Part shown: piece after piece, positions 25,298 through 35,200 of the stretch
Layout of the letters: every line of letters begins with the position of its first letter
Position numbering within the stretch: the first letter of the stretch is position 1
From: an uncultured Erythrobacter sp.
GTDB lineage: Bacteria > Pseudomonadota > Alphaproteobacteria > Sphingomonadales > Sphingomonadaceae
Assembly: GCF_947497915.1 (NCBI RefSeq)
Contig: NZ_CANMIJ010000001.1
Span: 783,501-847,500 of the forward strand
Reading direction: 5' to 3'
DNA: 64,000 bases
Program-made: the position numbers and the translations under genes
Notes under the pieces: generated by a model
The model's database searches: none
What the model was told of the DNA's origin: nothing
What the model saw: the letters and a program-made list of their open reading frames with translations, nothing else

Positions 25298-26224
25298 ATG
25301 GCTGATTTTTCTGTCGCCGATGTGAAGAAACTGCGCGAAAAAACCGGCGCAGGCATGATGGACGCCAAAAAGGCGCTGACTGAAGCAGGCGGCGACATCG
25401 AAGCGGCTGTTGACGCTCTGCGTGCAAAAGGCCTCGCCACTGCACAAAAGAAATCGAGCCGCACGGCTGCTGAAGGTCTTGTCGGTGTTGCTGTTACAGC
25501 CACCAAAGGTGTCGCTGTTGAAGTGAACTCGGAAACAGACTTCGTTGCGAAGAACGACAAGTTTCAGGACTTCGTGCGCAAAACCACCGAAGTCGCTCTT
25601 ACGCTCGGCTCTGATGATGTCGACGCTCTGAAAGCTGCCGGTTACCCGGATGGCGGCACCGTTGCCGACAAGCTGACAGATAACGTCGCGACTATTGGTG
25701 AAAACCAGCAGATCCGCCGCATGAAGACCGTTTCGGTCGGTTCGGGCGCTGTTGTTTCTTATGTCCACAACGCAGCCGCAGCGAACCTCGGCAAAATCGG
25801 CGTTCTGGTTGCTCTTGAAAGCGACCTTGCCGCAGACGTGCTTGAGCCATTCGGCAAACAGCTCGCCATGCACATCGCATCCATGTTCCCACAGGCGCTC
25901 AACGCTGAGGGCCTCGACTCTGATCTAATCGAGCGTGAGCGCGCTGTTGCACAGGAAAAGGCAGCCGAAAGCGGCAAGCCCGAAAACGTGCAGGAGAAAA
26001 TGGTCGAGGGCGCGATCAAGAAGTTCGCGAAAGAGAACGCTCTGCTCAGCCAGATGTTCGTGATGGACAACAAATCGTCGGTCGAAGACGTCGTTGCCAA
26101 ATTCGGTAAGGATAATGGCGGAACCGTCACTCTGACCGATTATGTCCGTTACCAACTTGGTGAAGGCATCGAAGTTGAAGAGAGTGATTTCGCTGCAGAA
26201 GTCGCGGCTGCTGTTGGCGGCTAA
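25298..26224 (+). CDS. tsf: Elongation factor Ts
   Basis: A 308-residue guanine nucleotide exchange factor for EF-Tu. It begins with a UBA-like domain ([20 protein letters not shown]), followed by the EF-Tu interaction core with SETDFVAKN and [11 protein letters not shown]. The C-terminal module [20 protein letters not shown] is typical. The ATG follows AAAGGAAATT. Downstream of rpsB, as in most bacteria. Confidence 0.97.
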   Translation: MADFSVADVKKLREKTGAGMMDAKKALTEAGGDIEAAVDALRAKGLATAQKKSSRTAAEGLVGVAVTATKGVAVEVNSETDFVAKNDKFQDFVRKTTEVALTLGSDDVDALKAAGYPDGGTVADKLTDNVATIGENQQIRRMKTVSVGSGAVVSYVHNAAAANLGKIGVLVALESDLAADVLEPFGKQLAMHIASMFPQALNAEGLDSDLIERERAVAQEKAAESGKPENVQEKMVEGAIKKFAKENALLSQMFVMDNKSSVEDVVAKFGKDNGGTVTLTDYVRYQLGEGIEVEESDFAAEVAAAVGG

Positions 26225-26252
26225 GCTTTTCAGCTTTGCTTGAAACGAATTA

Positions 26253-26285
26253 ACGGCCGTCGCAGCTTATCGCTGCGGCGGCCGT
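26253..26285 (+). terminator. Probable tsf terminator overlapping convergent gene
   Basis: Long stem ACGGCCG-T-CGCAGC / GCTGCG-G-CGGCCGT around a TTATC loop, then ATTT. The stop codon of the convergent phosphoesterase gene sits in the loop, so the same DNA could end both transcripts. The T run is weak. Confidence 0.6.
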
Positions 26286-27097
26286 ATTTCGATCACCCAA
26301 ATTTCGGGCTCAGTGAACAGCCGGATCGGCAGAAGGCTTGTCCCGAGACCGCCGCTGGTGACCAGCGTTTTGCCATGCTGCTCAAACACGCCGCAGGCAT
26401 AAAGCTCGCCGTAATCCGACATGGTTGCGGGCGACCCGCCCCAAGGATAGGCGATTTGTCCGCAATGGGTGTGTCCGGCGAGGACTAGGTCGACGCCAAC
26501 GGGAACCTGCGGAAAGATATCGGGACTGTGCGTAACGACGATCCGTGCGCCGGTTAGCGGCGCCATTGCCCCGAAAGTCGCCTCCAGATCGTCTCTCCCG
26601 GTAAAGGCATCGTCCACTCCGCCGACAGCAAGCGGCCCAATCTGCGCCGCGTCATTTGCCAGCACTGTGATCTGTGGGTGTTTTGCCAATTGCTCTGAGA
26701 GGCCGGGCCAATCGAACCAGTGATCGTGATTGCCCGGAGCCATCACGACGCCGTAGGTCGCGCGAAGTTGACCCAGTGGAGTCACGATCTCCTCTGCCGA
26801 GTAGACATGGGTCGCCGTGCGTTTCTCGCTCACCAAATCGCCCGCAATCGCGACCAAATCCGGCTCAAGTGCGTTCACCTGTTCGACAATCCGTTCAAGT
26901 CGGGATGGCGGCATATCCGGCCCCGCAACATGGATGTCTGCGAGCAAGGCAATGGTCATAGGTTTTGAGCCTGCTGGAAGCTTTTCACTAGTGACCGCCA
27001 GGCGCTTCACAACGGGATCACGCATCGTGTCATGCCAAACCTTGGCCGCGCCGATTGCCCCGATGATCACCAAAACATAGATCAGCTTGCGTAGCAT
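26267..27097 (-). CDS. Metallophosphoesterase (YkuE-like)
   Basis: A 276-residue calcineurin-like phosphoesterase anchored by one N-terminal transmembrane segment (MLRKLIYVLVIIGAIGAAKV). Metal-binding motifs are LLADIHVAGPD, IAGDLVSE, APGNHDHW, VTHSPD and LAGHTHCGQI. Membrane-anchored relatives hydrolyse UDP-diacylglucosamine or other phosphodiesters, but the substrate is not evident here. It converges with tsf and is divergent from pyrH. Confidence 0.87.
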   Translation of the reverse strand: MLRKLIYVLVIIGAIGAAKVWHDTMRDPVVKRLAVTSEKLPAGSKPMTIALLADIHVAGPDMPPSRLERIVEQVNALEPDLVAIAGDLVSEKRTATHVYSAEEIVTPLGQLRATYGVVMAPGNHDHWFDWPGLSEQLAKHPQITVLANDAAQIGPLAVGGVDDAFTGRDDLEATFGAMAPLTGARIVVTHSPDIFPQVPVGVDLVLAGHTHCGQIAYPWGGSPATMSDYGELYACGVFEQHGKTLVTSGGLGTSLLPIRLFTEPEIWVIEIRPPQR

Positions 27098-27192
27098 TAG
27101 TTCCCCTAATCATCGTGCAGCCCCTTGGCAGCGCGGTGTGCGGCGGATAAGGGCTGCGGAGCAAAAATTCCACCACGGAGTAACCTCAGGCT

Positions 27193-27915
27193 ATGGCTCT
27201 TCCTGAAATCAAGCGCGTCCTCCTAAAACTGTCGGGCGAAGTTCTGATGGGAGAACAGGAATACGGCATCGACCCTGCCTATGTCGCGCGGCTCGCCGAA
27301 GAGGTGAAGGCTGCGCAGGAAACCGGCCTAGAGGTTTGCCTCGTAATCGGCGGCGGCAATATCTTTCGCGGCGTGGCTGGCGCGGCGCGCGGGCTGGACC
27401 GCACGACCGGCGATTATATGGGTATGCTGGCGACCGTGATGAATGCGCTCGCAATGCAGAACGCGCTCGAACAGCATGGCGTACCGACCCGGGTTCAGTC
27501 AGCCATCCCGATGAGCAGCGTTTGCGAACCGTACATCCGCCGCCGCGCAGAACGGCACCTTGAAAAAGGTCGCATTGTTATCTTTGCAGCAGGCACCGGC
27601 AATCCGTTTTTTACGACGGATACGGGCGCGGCGTTGCGCGCTGCGGAAATGAACTGTGATGCGCTGCTGAAAGGCACCAGCGTTGACGGCGTTTATGACA
27701 GCGATCCTAAGCACAATCCGCAAGCAACTCGTTTCGATACGATCAGCTATGATCAGGTGCTTTCCGCCAATCTTAAGGTGATGGACGCAACTGCAGTTGC
27801 ACTTTGCCGCGAGAACGACATTCCGATAGTGGTGTTCTCAATCCGCGAAAAAGGTAACGTGGCCACAGTCCTTTCGGGCAAGGGCACTCAGACGATAGTA
27901 CAGAAGGAAGCGTAA
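27193..27915 (+). CDS. pyrH: UMP kinase
   Basis: A 240-residue hexameric amino-acid-kinase-fold enzyme that phosphorylates UMP to UDP. Motifs are [14 protein letters not shown] at the N-terminus, [10 protein letters not shown], and [17 protein letters not shown], with [13 protein letters not shown] near the C-terminus. It opens the pyrH-frr-uppS-cdsA-dxr-rseP-bamA-skp-fabZ run, with frr starting 3 nt after its stop. Confidence 0.97.
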   Translation: MALPEIKRVLLKLSGEVLMGEQEYGIDPAYVARLAEEVKAAQETGLEVCLVIGGGNIFRGVAGAARGLDRTTGDYMGMLATVMNALAMQNALEQHGVPTRVQSAIPMSSVCEPYIRRRAERHLEKGRIVIFAAGTGNPFFTTDTGAALRAAEMNCDALLKGTSVDGVYDSDPKHNPQATRFDTISYDQVLSANLKVMDATAVALCRENDIPIVVFSIREKGNVATVLSGKGTQTIVQKEA

Positions 27916-27918
27916 GCG

Positions 27919-28476
27919 ATGTCGCAATATGATCAAGTCGATCTCGAGCGCCGTATGAATGGCGCGGTTGAGGCGCTGAAAGGCGATCTTGGAGGCCTAC
28001 GCACGGGCCGTGCTAATGTGAGCTTGCTCGATCCGGTCGTATGCGAAGTGTACGGTTCGATGATGCCGCTAAGCCAGGTAGCGACGGTTTCGGCTCCCGA
28101 AGCGCGCATGTTGAGCGTTCAAGTGTGGGACAAGGCCAACGTTTCCGCCGCTGAAAAAGGCATCGCGAAGGCCAATCTTGGCCTCAACCCGATGACGGAT
28201 GGTCAGACAATTCGCTTGCCAATGCCAGACCTGACCGAAGAACGCCGTAAAGACCTTGCCAAGCTTGCCGGGCAATATGCTGAGAAAGCGAAAATCGCGA
28301 TCCGCAATGTGCGCCGTGACGGGATGGAAGATCTTAAAGCTGACGAGAAGAAGAAAGAAATCTCGGAAGACGATCGCAAGCGCTTGGAAGACGAAGTCCA
28401 AAAGATGACGGACAAATTCGTCGCGCAAACCGACGAGGCTGCTGCGAAAAAAGAACAAGAGATTCTGACACAGTAA
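27919..28476 (+). CDS. frr: Ribosome recycling factor
   Basis: A 185-residue factor that splits post-termination ribosomes with EF-G. Typical stretches are LEERRKDLAKLAGQYAEKAK-like sequence (here TEERRKDLAKLAGQYAEKAK), IAIRNVRRDGMEDLK and DEVQKMTDKFV. The length is the family standard. It starts 3 nt after pyrH and is clearly co-transcribed. Confidence 0.97.
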   Translation: MSQYDQVDLERRMNGAVEALKGDLGGLRTGRANVSLLDPVVCEVYGSMMPLSQVATVSAPEARMLSVQVWDKANVSAAEKGIAKANLGLNPMTDGQTIRLPMPDLTEERRKDLAKLAGQYAEKAKIAIRNVRRDGMEDLKADEKKKEISEDDRKRLEDEVQKMTDKFVAQTDEAAAKKEQEILTQ

Positions 28477-28501
28477 GGCTGGGGTAGGTAAGGGAGAGCC
28501 A

Positions 28502-29209
28502 ATGGGCGAGGGCCCCACCGATACGGATGGACGCGGCGATGGACGCGCGCGCCATGTCGCCATCATTATGGATGGCAATGGGCGCTGGGCGAAGAAACGT
28601 GCCATGCCCCGTTCGGTCGGCCATCAACGCGGGGTGGAGGCGGTTCGCCGGCTTGTCCGCGGGCTTGGGCCGATGGGTCTCGATTGCCTGACGCTCTACG
28701 CATTTTCCTCAGAGAACTGGAAACGGTCAGAGGACGAGGTTGATGATTTGATGAACCTGATGCGCAAGTTCATCAAATCGGACTTACCTGATTTTGTCGC
28801 CAATGATGTGAAGTTGAAAATCATCGGCGATTGGCAGGGACTTGCGCCTGATATTGTGGCCATGCTCGAAGACGCGCTGGCACAGACTGCGGATGGCTCG
28901 AAAACGCTGGCCGTGGCGCTCAATTATGGCGGTCAGGATGAGATCGCGCGGGCAGCGGCGAAGGCTGCGGCGGCTGGTGAGATTACGGCTTCTGCCATCG
29001 AGGCGCAGTTGGATACCAACGATTTGCCGCCGCTCGATCTGCTGATCCGCACCAGCGGCGAAATAAGGCTGTCGAACTTCCTGCTATGGCAGGCCGCCTA
29101 TGCCGAAATGCTGTTTATCGACACGCTGTGGCCCGATTTCAAGCCGGAACATTTGGCTCAGGCTCTTAATGATTTCGCCCGGCGGGAGCGTCGCTATGGC
29201 GGACGTTAA
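28502..29209 (+). CDS. uppS: Undecaprenyl diphosphate synthase (isoprenyl transferase)
   Basis: A 235-residue cis-prenyltransferase making the C55 lipid carrier for peptidoglycan. Motifs are HVAIIMDGNGRWAKKR near residue 20 (catalytic Asp), GHQRGVEAVRR, FSSENWKR and DLLIRTSGEIRLSNFLLWQ. It overlaps cdsA by 14 nt. ATG 28502 follows AGGGAGAGCC. Confidence 0.96.
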   Translation: MGEGPTDTDGRGDGRARHVAIIMDGNGRWAKKRAMPRSVGHQRGVEAVRRLVRGLGPMGLDCLTLYAFSSENWKRSEDEVDDLMNLMRKFIKSDLPDFVANDVKLKIIGDWQGLAPDIVAMLEDALAQTADGSKTLAVALNYGGQDEIARAAAKAAAAGEITASAIEAQLDTNDLPPLDLLIRTSGEIRLSNFLLWQAAYAEMLFIDTLWPDFKPEHLAQALNDFARRERRYGGR

Positions 29210-29969
29210 GGACCGGCTCAACGCAATCACGTCCGATGCCATCGACGACGCGGGCGGCTCTCCGCCAGAGATCAAGGGCGTCACAGACCTGCCATTGCGG
29301 CTGGTGTCTGGCGTAATCATGGTCATCATTGTTAGCGGAGCCTTGTGGCTTGGCGGATGGTGGTGGGTCGGGTTCGTCGCTTTGCTTGCGGGACTGGTCC
29401 TGTGGGAGTGGAACCGGCTTGTAAAAGGCTTTGGCGTGTCGGCCTTGTCAGAGGTGACATGGCTGTTTTTCGGCGCGGCCTATGTCACCGCAGCGGCGCT
29501 TGCTTTGGTGCAGGTGCGCATGAGTTACGGCGCGTTCGAGGTGTTGTTTGTCTTTATCGCCCCGGTCGTGGCAGTGGATGTGGGCGCGTATTTTATGGGC
29601 CGCGCTGTTGGCGGCCCCAAGATCGCGCCTTCGATCAGCCCGTCAAAGACTTGGACAGGGTTGCTGGGCGGGGCGCTTGCTGCCAGCGCGCTTGGCATCG
29701 GAATTGAGTTGATGGATTTCGGCCCCGCTGCGGGTGAAGGTTTTGCATGGCTCAGCGTGGGAACCGCTATTGTAGCCGGCGCGCTGATCGCGGTCGTCGC
29801 GCAAACGGGCGACTTTTTTGAAAGCTGGATGAAACGGCGCGCCGGCGTAAAAGATTCGAGCAACCTTATTCCGGGCCACGGCGGCGTGTTTGACCGCGCT
29901 GATGGGTTCTTGGCTGTTTTTTTCGTCTTGTTTGTCGTGGCGACGGCGCCTGGACTGCTGGGGTTCTGA
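29196..29969 (+). CDS. cdsA: Phosphatidate cytidylyltransferase
   Basis: A 257-residue polytopic membrane enzyme that makes CDP-diacylglycerol, the precursor used by PssA (23068-23946) and PgsA (59807-60415) in this window. The signature SPSKTWTGLLGG...GDFFESWMKRRAGVKDSS is present, with DRADGFLAVFF at the end. ATG 29196 lies inside the uppS 3' end (14-nt overlap), preceded by GGCGGGAGCG, pointing to translational coupling. Confidence 0.94.
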   Translation: MADVKDRLNAITSDAIDDAGGSPPEIKGVTDLPLRLVSGVIMVIIVSGALWLGGWWWVGFVALLAGLVLWEWNRLVKGFGVSALSEVTWLFFGAAYVTAAALALVQVRMSYGAFEVLFVFIAPVVAVDVGAYFMGRAVGGPKIAPSISPSKTWTGLLGGALAASALGIGIELMDFGPAAGEGFAWLSVGTAIVAGALIAVVAQTGDFFESWMKRRAGVKDSSNLIPGHGGVFDRADGFLAVFFVLFVVATAPGLLGF

Positions 29970-29973
29970 TACC

Positions 29974-31137
29974 GTGAAACGCTCGATCACTATACTTGGC
30001 GCAACCGGATCAATCGGTGCCTCGACGCTCGATCTGATCCGCCGCAATCCCGATGATTGGGACGTGGATACGCTCACCGCAAATTGTTCGGCACAGGACC
30101 TGGCAAAACTGGCGCGCGAATTTGACGCGAAGCTGGCGGTTGTGGGCGATGAAAGCTGCCTTGATGAATTGCGCAGCGTGCTATCCGGTACAAACATCGA
30201 AACCGCAGGCGGCATGCAGGCGCTCTGCGATGCGGCGGCGCGGCCCGTTGATATGTGCGTGGCGGCGATTGTCGGCTGCGCCGGTCTCGGCCCGGTTATG
30301 GCCGCGGCAAAGCGCGGCGGCACAATCGCCCTCGCTAACAAAGAGGCGCTGGTTTCCGCTGGAGAAGTTCTAACAGCATCCGTGGCCAAACACGGCGCGA
30401 CTTTGCTTCCTACCGACAGCGAGCATAATGCAATCTTCCAATGCCTTTCGGGCAATGATCTTAGCGAAGTGTCGCGCATCACGCTCACCGCAAGCGGAGG
30501 GCCGCTGCGCACCTGGACGCCGGAGCAGCTTGAGGCCGCGACACCCGAGCAAGCCGTAGCGCATCCCAATTGGTCCATGGGCGCGAAGATCAGCGTCGAT
30601 TCCGCAACGATGATGAACAAAGGCCTCGAATTCATCGAAGCGCATCATCTCTTCCCTGTTGGCCTCGATAAACTGCGGATTGTCGTCCACCCGCAAAGCG
30701 TGATCCATTCGATGGTGGAATATCACGACCGCTCGACTCTGGCGCAGCTTGGCCCGTCCGACATGCGTGTGCCGATTGCATCGTGCCTTGCTTGGCCGAA
30801 ACGGATGCAAACGCCGCTTGAGCCGCTGGACTTGGCGGCTATTGGTGAACTGACCTTTCACCCGACGGACGAAACCCGCTTCCCGGCGACGCGTCTGGCC
30901 CGCAATGCGATTGAGGTGGGCGGGGCAGCCCCCGCAATCCTCAACGCGGCAAACGAGATTGCAGTCGCTGCTTTTCTAGATGGTCAGATCGGGTTCATGC
31001 GCATTACGGCAGTGGTAGAGGACACGTTGAGCCGCTATACGGCCACCGCGCCAGCCAATCTGGAAGATGTGCTGGCCATTGATACGGAAGCGCGCATTCG
31101 CGCCCGCCAATCATTAGAAAGCCATGCCCTTGTTTGA
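29974..31137 (+). CDS. dxr: 1-deoxy-D-xylulose 5-phosphate reductoisomerase
   Basis: A 387-residue MEP-pathway enzyme converting DXP to MEP with NADPH. The Rossmann motif ILGATGSIGASTLDLI opens the protein, KEALVSAGEV and DSEHNAIFQCL are active-site segments, and WSMGAKISVDSATMMNKGLE is the conserved metal/substrate loop. The start is GTG 29974, 4 nt after the cdsA stop. The 3' end overlaps rseP by 14 nt. It feeds uppS and ispB with isoprenoid units. Confidence 0.96.
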   Translation: MKRSITILGATGSIGASTLDLIRRNPDDWDVDTLTANCSAQDLAKLAREFDAKLAVVGDESCLDELRSVLSGTNIETAGGMQALCDAAARPVDMCVAAIVGCAGLGPVMAAAKRGGTIALANKEALVSAGEVLTASVAKHGATLLPTDSEHNAIFQCLSGNDLSEVSRITLTASGGPLRTWTPEQLEAATPEQAVAHPNWSMGAKISVDSATMMNKGLEFIEAHHLFPVGLDKLRIVVHPQSVIHSMVEYHDRSTLAQLGPSDMRVPIASCLAWPKRMQTPLEPLDLAAIGELTFHPTDETRFPATRLARNAIEVGGAAPAILNAANEIAVAAFLDGQIGFMRITAVVEDTLSRYTATAPANLEDVLAIDTEARIRARQSLESHALV

Positions 31138-32278
31138 ATCGCCCCCTTTCTGGATGTACATCGTCGGGTTCCTGTTTGTGCTGGGCCCGCTCATCACGTT
31201 TCACGAACTGGGTCACTACCTTGTCGGACGATGGTTTGGCGTGAAAGCAGAGGCCTTTTCAGTCGGATTCGGCAAAGAAATCTGGGGCCGGTCAGATAAA
31301 CACGGCACGCGCTGGAAACTATCCGCGCTCCCGCTGGGCGGATATGTTCAATTCAAAGGCGATATGAACCCGGCATCTGCACCTGATGCGGAAGCCAACG
31401 CTGATCTCACACCGGAACAGAGCCAGGGCAATTTCCATCTTGCTGCATTGTGGAAACGGGCTCTGATCGTGGCGGCCGGTCCGGTTACGAATCTTCTAAT
31501 TACCTTTGCCCTGTTTGCGGCGCTATTCGCGTTTCACGGCAAGCTGACCATTGTGGGCGCGGAAGATTCGCGCATCGTCGGTGAGTTTTCTGAAACCTCA
31601 GCTGCCAAGGCCGCCGGCATCGAAATTGGCGATAAAATCATCGCAATCGACAATGAAGCGATTGAAGATTTCGAATCCATTCGCCGCGAAGTCGCTCTTT
31701 ACCCTGGCCGTGAAATGGTCATTCGCGTTGATCGCGGCGGCGAAGAATTGGACATCCCCGTTAAAGCTGCGCGCGTCGAAGTGACCGACACATTCGGCAA
31801 CTCAAGTGATATCGGCCAGCTCGGCGTTGGTCCCTATGGCGGCGAATATGTGCTTGAAGAAGTGGGCGTTCTTGAATCTGTCCCCGTTGCCATCGCGCAT
31901 ACAGGCGACGTGTTCTCGATGATGCTGACGGGCATCAAACAGATCCTGACCGGAGAACGTTCGATCAAGGAATTGGGCGGTCCGATTAAGATCGCGAAAT
32001 ATTCTGGTGAGCAGATGAGTTTGGGACTGACGACCTTTATCAATTTCGTCGCGCTCATTTCGCTTAACTTGGCATTCATCAACTTCTTGCCAATCCCCGC
32101 TCTCGACGGAGGTCACCTGGCTTTTTACGCCGCAGAAGCGGTCCGAAAGAAGCCAGTGGGGCCGCAGGCGACCGAGTGGGCATATCGTACAGGCATTGCG
32201 CTGGTGCTGGTGTTCATGGTGGTGGTTACATTCAACGATGTGGCGTCGTTGTCGATCTTCGGAACTATCTTCGGATAG
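31124..32278 (+). CDS. rseP: RIP metalloprotease RseP
   Basis: A 384-residue site-2 protease of the inner membrane. The zinc motif HELGH lies in the first transmembrane helix (about residues 27-31), a PDZ domain lies in the middle (VGEFSETSAAKAAGIEIGDK), and the second metal motif NFLPIPALDGGHL is in a C-terminal helix. It clips anti-sigma factors or signal peptide remnants. The overlap with dxr and the position before bamA are standard in alphaproteobacteria. Confidence 0.95.
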   Translation: MPLFESPPFWMYIVGFLFVLGPLITFHELGHYLVGRWFGVKAEAFSVGFGKEIWGRSDKHGTRWKLSALPLGGYVQFKGDMNPASAPDAEANADLTPEQSQGNFHLAALWKRALIVAAGPVTNLLITFALFAALFAFHGKLTIVGAEDSRIVGEFSETSAAKAAGIEIGDKIIAIDNEAIEDFESIRREVALYPGREMVIRVDRGGEELDIPVKAARVEVTDTFGNSSDIGQLGVGPYGGEYVLEEVGVLESVPVAIAHTGDVFSMMLTGIKQILTGERSIKELGGPIKIAKYSGEQMSLGLTTFINFVALISLNLAFINFLPIPALDGGHLAFYAAEAVRKKPVGPQATEWAYRTGIALVLVFMVVVTFNDVASLSIFGTIFG

Positions 32279-32425
32279 CTGATCGGCAGTTAGTCGGGGA
32301 CAGGAAACGGACGAACCGGCATTGGCCGGGGACTACGCTTGATTGCGAAGGCTGCATGGGGCAGAGGCAAGTGCGGACCGAATATGGGCCGTGAGAATAC
32401 GCGCCGCGGGGAAGGCGCGCGTAAT

Positions 32426-32443
32426 TTAGACGGGTTAGACGGG
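32426..32443 (+). repeat. Two tandem 9-bp repeats upstream of bamA
   Basis: TTAGACGGG occurs twice without a gap, 13 nt before the bamA ATG. The second copy covers the place where the Shine-Dalgarno should be. It follows a GC-rich hairpin-like stretch (GCGCC...GGCGC) near 32400-32420. Confidence 0.5.
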
Positions 32444-32455
32444 AACTTTTACTCC

Positions 32456-35200
32456 ATGAATCGACGCAATCAGACAGGCAGTGCACCTGTCACCCCCAAA
32501 GCTTACTCCAAAGCTGGCCGTTACGCTCTCGCGCTATCCAGCGCGACGATGCTGGCCGGCGTGCCGTATGCGGCTCTTGCTCAAGACGAAGCGGCTGATG
32601 CGACAGCCGCTGGTTCTGCCCAGCCGGCCCCAGCGCCCGCTCCGACCCCAGCGCCCAGCGCCAATGTGATCCGCACGATCAGCGTGTCGGGCGCAGAGCG
32701 TCTCGAGGCTACGACAATCCTCAGCTACATCCGCTTGCGAGTAGGCCAGGAATACACCTCGGCTGCCGCTGACGAGGCTCTCAAAGACCTCGGCGCGACC
32801 GAGCTGTTTTCGAACTTCTCGATCCGCAACGATGCGGGCAATGTTGTTATCACGGTCACGGAAAACCCCGTGATCAACCGGATCGTTCTCGAAGGGAATG
32901 ACCGACTGAAGCCGGACAAAATCCTCCCGGAGATCAAGCTTTCTCCGCGTCAGATTTTCACCCGTTCGAAAGTTCGCGCTGACGTTGCGCGTATTATTGA
33001 GCTGTATAAACGTCAGGGCCGCTTTGCCGCCGTCGTCGAACCTAAGATGGTCGAACTGCCGCAAAACCGCGTTGATATCGTTTTCGAGATCACCGAAGGG
33101 CCGAAATCCAAGGTTCGCCAGATCAACATCATCGGCAACGAAGTGTTTTCTGATAGCGACCTGCGCGGTGAAATGGTGACGAAGCAAGCACGCTTCACCC
33201 GTTTCTTCAGTTCAAACACCAGCTACGATCCTGATCGTCTGGCGTTCGACCAACAGAAGCTTCGCCAGTTCTACCTGACCGAAGGTTACGCCGATTTCCG
33301 CGTTGTTTCAGCGGTTGCCGAGCTGACGCCGGATCAGGAAGACTTCATCATCACGTATGTGGTTGAAGAAGGTGAGCGTTACAGCTTTGGCGATGTCGAA
33401 GTTGAAAGCCAATTGCGCGATTTTGACAGCGACGTGATGAGCAGTCAGCTGCCAATGAAGGGCGGCGATTTCTACAACGCCAAATCTGTCGAAGACACGG
33501 TTGAGCAGCTGACTGAGCTCGCTGGCCGATTTGGTTACGCCTTCGCCGATGTGCAGCCGCGCTTTAACCGCAACAAAGACGACAAGACGATGGACATCAC
33601 CTTTATCCTTCGTCAGGCCGACCGGACTTATGTCGAACGGGTCGATGTCAACGGCAACACACTGACGCAGGACAAAGTTGTCCGCCGGGAATTCCGCCTC
33701 TCCGAAGGCGATGCGTTTAACTCGCTAGGCGTCCAGCGTACGACGGCGCGTATCAACTCGCTTGGCTACTTTCAGGAAAACTTCGAAGTCAGCCAATCGC
33801 CGGGCAGTGCGCCTGATCGGATCATTCTTGAAGCCAACGTTGAGGAGCAGCCAACCGGCGAACTTCAATTCTCGGCTGGTTTCTCTTCGATTGAGCAGTT
33901 CATTCTGGCCGGTTCGATCCGGCAGCGGAACTTCCGCGGCCGTGGTCAGACAATCGGTCTCAGCCTGAACTATTCGCAATTCTCAAGGTCTGCGCAGATC
34001 AGTTTTACCGAACCGTATGTGCTTGATCGCAACATCTCTGCCGGCGTCGACATCTATCGCCGCGACATCAGCAGCTTCAACTTCAACAATCGCGATCGCA
34101 ACACCACGTTTGAACAGGCGACCACTGGTTTTGCCGCGCGCCTTGGTGTGCCGCTTACTGAGTATATGACACTCGTAGCCAGCTACACGCTGAATTACGA
34201 TGAAGTCAGCCTCGATGAAGGCTTGTTCTTCTCTGATTTGAACGGCGACGGCATTACCGAATGCGACCCGTTGCTCGCGGGCCGTTTCCTGTGCGATTCG
34301 ATCGGTGATCGTCTCAGCTCAATCCTTGGTTTGAGCATGAGCTACAACACGCTCAATTCGCGTGTTCGTCCGACGCGCGGCCGGAATATCTCGCTCAGCA
34401 CAGAATTTGCCGGCCTCGGCGGCGACGTGAAATATCTGCGTTTCCGTGGCCGTGCACAGCAGTTCTGGAATGTCCGCAATAGCGGCTTCATATTCTCGCT
34501 CAGCGCGGAAGGCGGAACTGTTATCCCGCTTGCCGATCGCGGTGGGCCAGGTGTTGATGATGTTCTGCTTACCGACCGTTTCTTCCTTGGTGAGCCGCAA
34601 TTCCGCGGTTTCGACATTCGCGGTGTTGGCCCTCGTATCCTTACCCAGCCTTACGTGCTTGATGCGGATGGCAATCCTGTCCCTATTACAGATCGCGATG
34701 CGGTGCGTGATGACGCGATTGGCGGACGCAATTATTATTTGGCGCGCGCCGAACTGGAATTGCCGCTTGGCACTGGTGCACGTGAGCTAGGCTTGCGCCC
34801 GTCTATTTGGGTTGATGTTGGTGCATTGTGGGGTGTCGATGCCCCGCTGCTTCAGGACAATCCAAACGGCCTTCAGAACGTCGACACGAGTGGAAATCCG
34901 ATATTTATCGAAACTGTCACTACGACAAATACTGATGGATCGATGTCGACCACCCAAATTGCCACGATCAATCCGATCGCGGCCGACGGAACGACTGCTA
35001 ACGTTCCCAGCATCCGCGCGAACAGCGCGATCCGCGAGGTTTTCCTCGGGAATTCACCCACTCCGCGTATCACCGCGGGCATCGGGGTAAACTGGAACTC
35101 GCCATTCGGGCCGTTCCGCATCGATTTGGCTCAATCGATCCGCCGGGTCGAAGGCGACGATGAAAAACAATTCACGTTCAACGTAGGAACTCAGTTCTAA
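32456..35200 (+). CDS. bamA: Outer membrane protein assembly factor BamA
   Basis: A 914-residue Omp85 protein, the core of the machine that inserts beta-barrels. A long N-terminal signal region (cleavage near AALAQ-DEA) leads into an Ala/Pro linker (AQPAPAPAPTPAPSAN), five POTRA repeats and a C-terminal 16-strand barrel ending in FTFNVGTQF with a terminal Phe. The barrel has an acidic loop with DLNGDGITECD. ATG 32456 (MNRRNQTG) gives a proper signal peptide; the frame is open upstream to 32339. The stop overlaps the skp ATG (TAATG). Confidence 0.95.
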   Translation: MNRRNQTGSAPVTPKAYSKAGRYALALSSATMLAGVPYAALAQDEAADATAAGSAQPAPAPAPTPAPSANVIRTISVSGAERLEATTILSYIRLRVGQEYTSAAADEALKDLGATELFSNFSIRNDAGNVVITVTENPVINRIVLEGNDRLKPDKILPEIKLSPRQIFTRSKVRADVARIIELYKRQGRFAAVVEPKMVELPQNRVDIVFEITEGPKSKVRQINIIGNEVFSDSDLRGEMVTKQARFTRFFSSNTSYDPDRLAFDQQKLRQFYLTEGYADFRVVSAVAELTPDQEDFIITYVVEEGERYSFGDVEVESQLRDFDSDVMSSQLPMKGGDFYNAKSVEDTVEQLTELAGRFGYAFADVQPRFNRNKDDKTMDITFILRQADRTYVERVDVNGNTLTQDKVVRREFRLSEGDAFNSLGVQRTTARINSLGYFQENFEVSQSPGSAPDRIILEANVEEQPTGELQFSAGFSSIEQFILAGSIRQRNFRGRGQTIGLSLNYSQFSRSAQISFTEPYVLDRNISAGVDIYRRDISSFNFNNRDRNTTFEQATTGFAARLGVPLTEYMTLVASYTLNYDEVSLDEGLFFSDLNGDGITECDPLLAGRFLCDSIGDRLSSILGLSMSYNTLNSRVRPTRGRNISLSTEFAGLGGDVKYLRFRGRAQQFWNVRNSGFIFSLSAEGGTVIPLADRGGPGVDDVLLTDRFFLGEPQFRGFDIRGVGPRILTQPYVLDADGNPVPITDRDAVRDDAIGGRNYYLARAELELPLGTGARELGLRPSIWVDVGALWGVDAPLLQDNPNGLQNVDTSGNPIFIETVTTTNTDGSMSTTQIATINPIAADGTTANVPSIRANSAIREVFLGNSPTPRITAGIGVNWNSPFGPFRIDLAQSIRRVEGDDEKQFTFNVGTQF

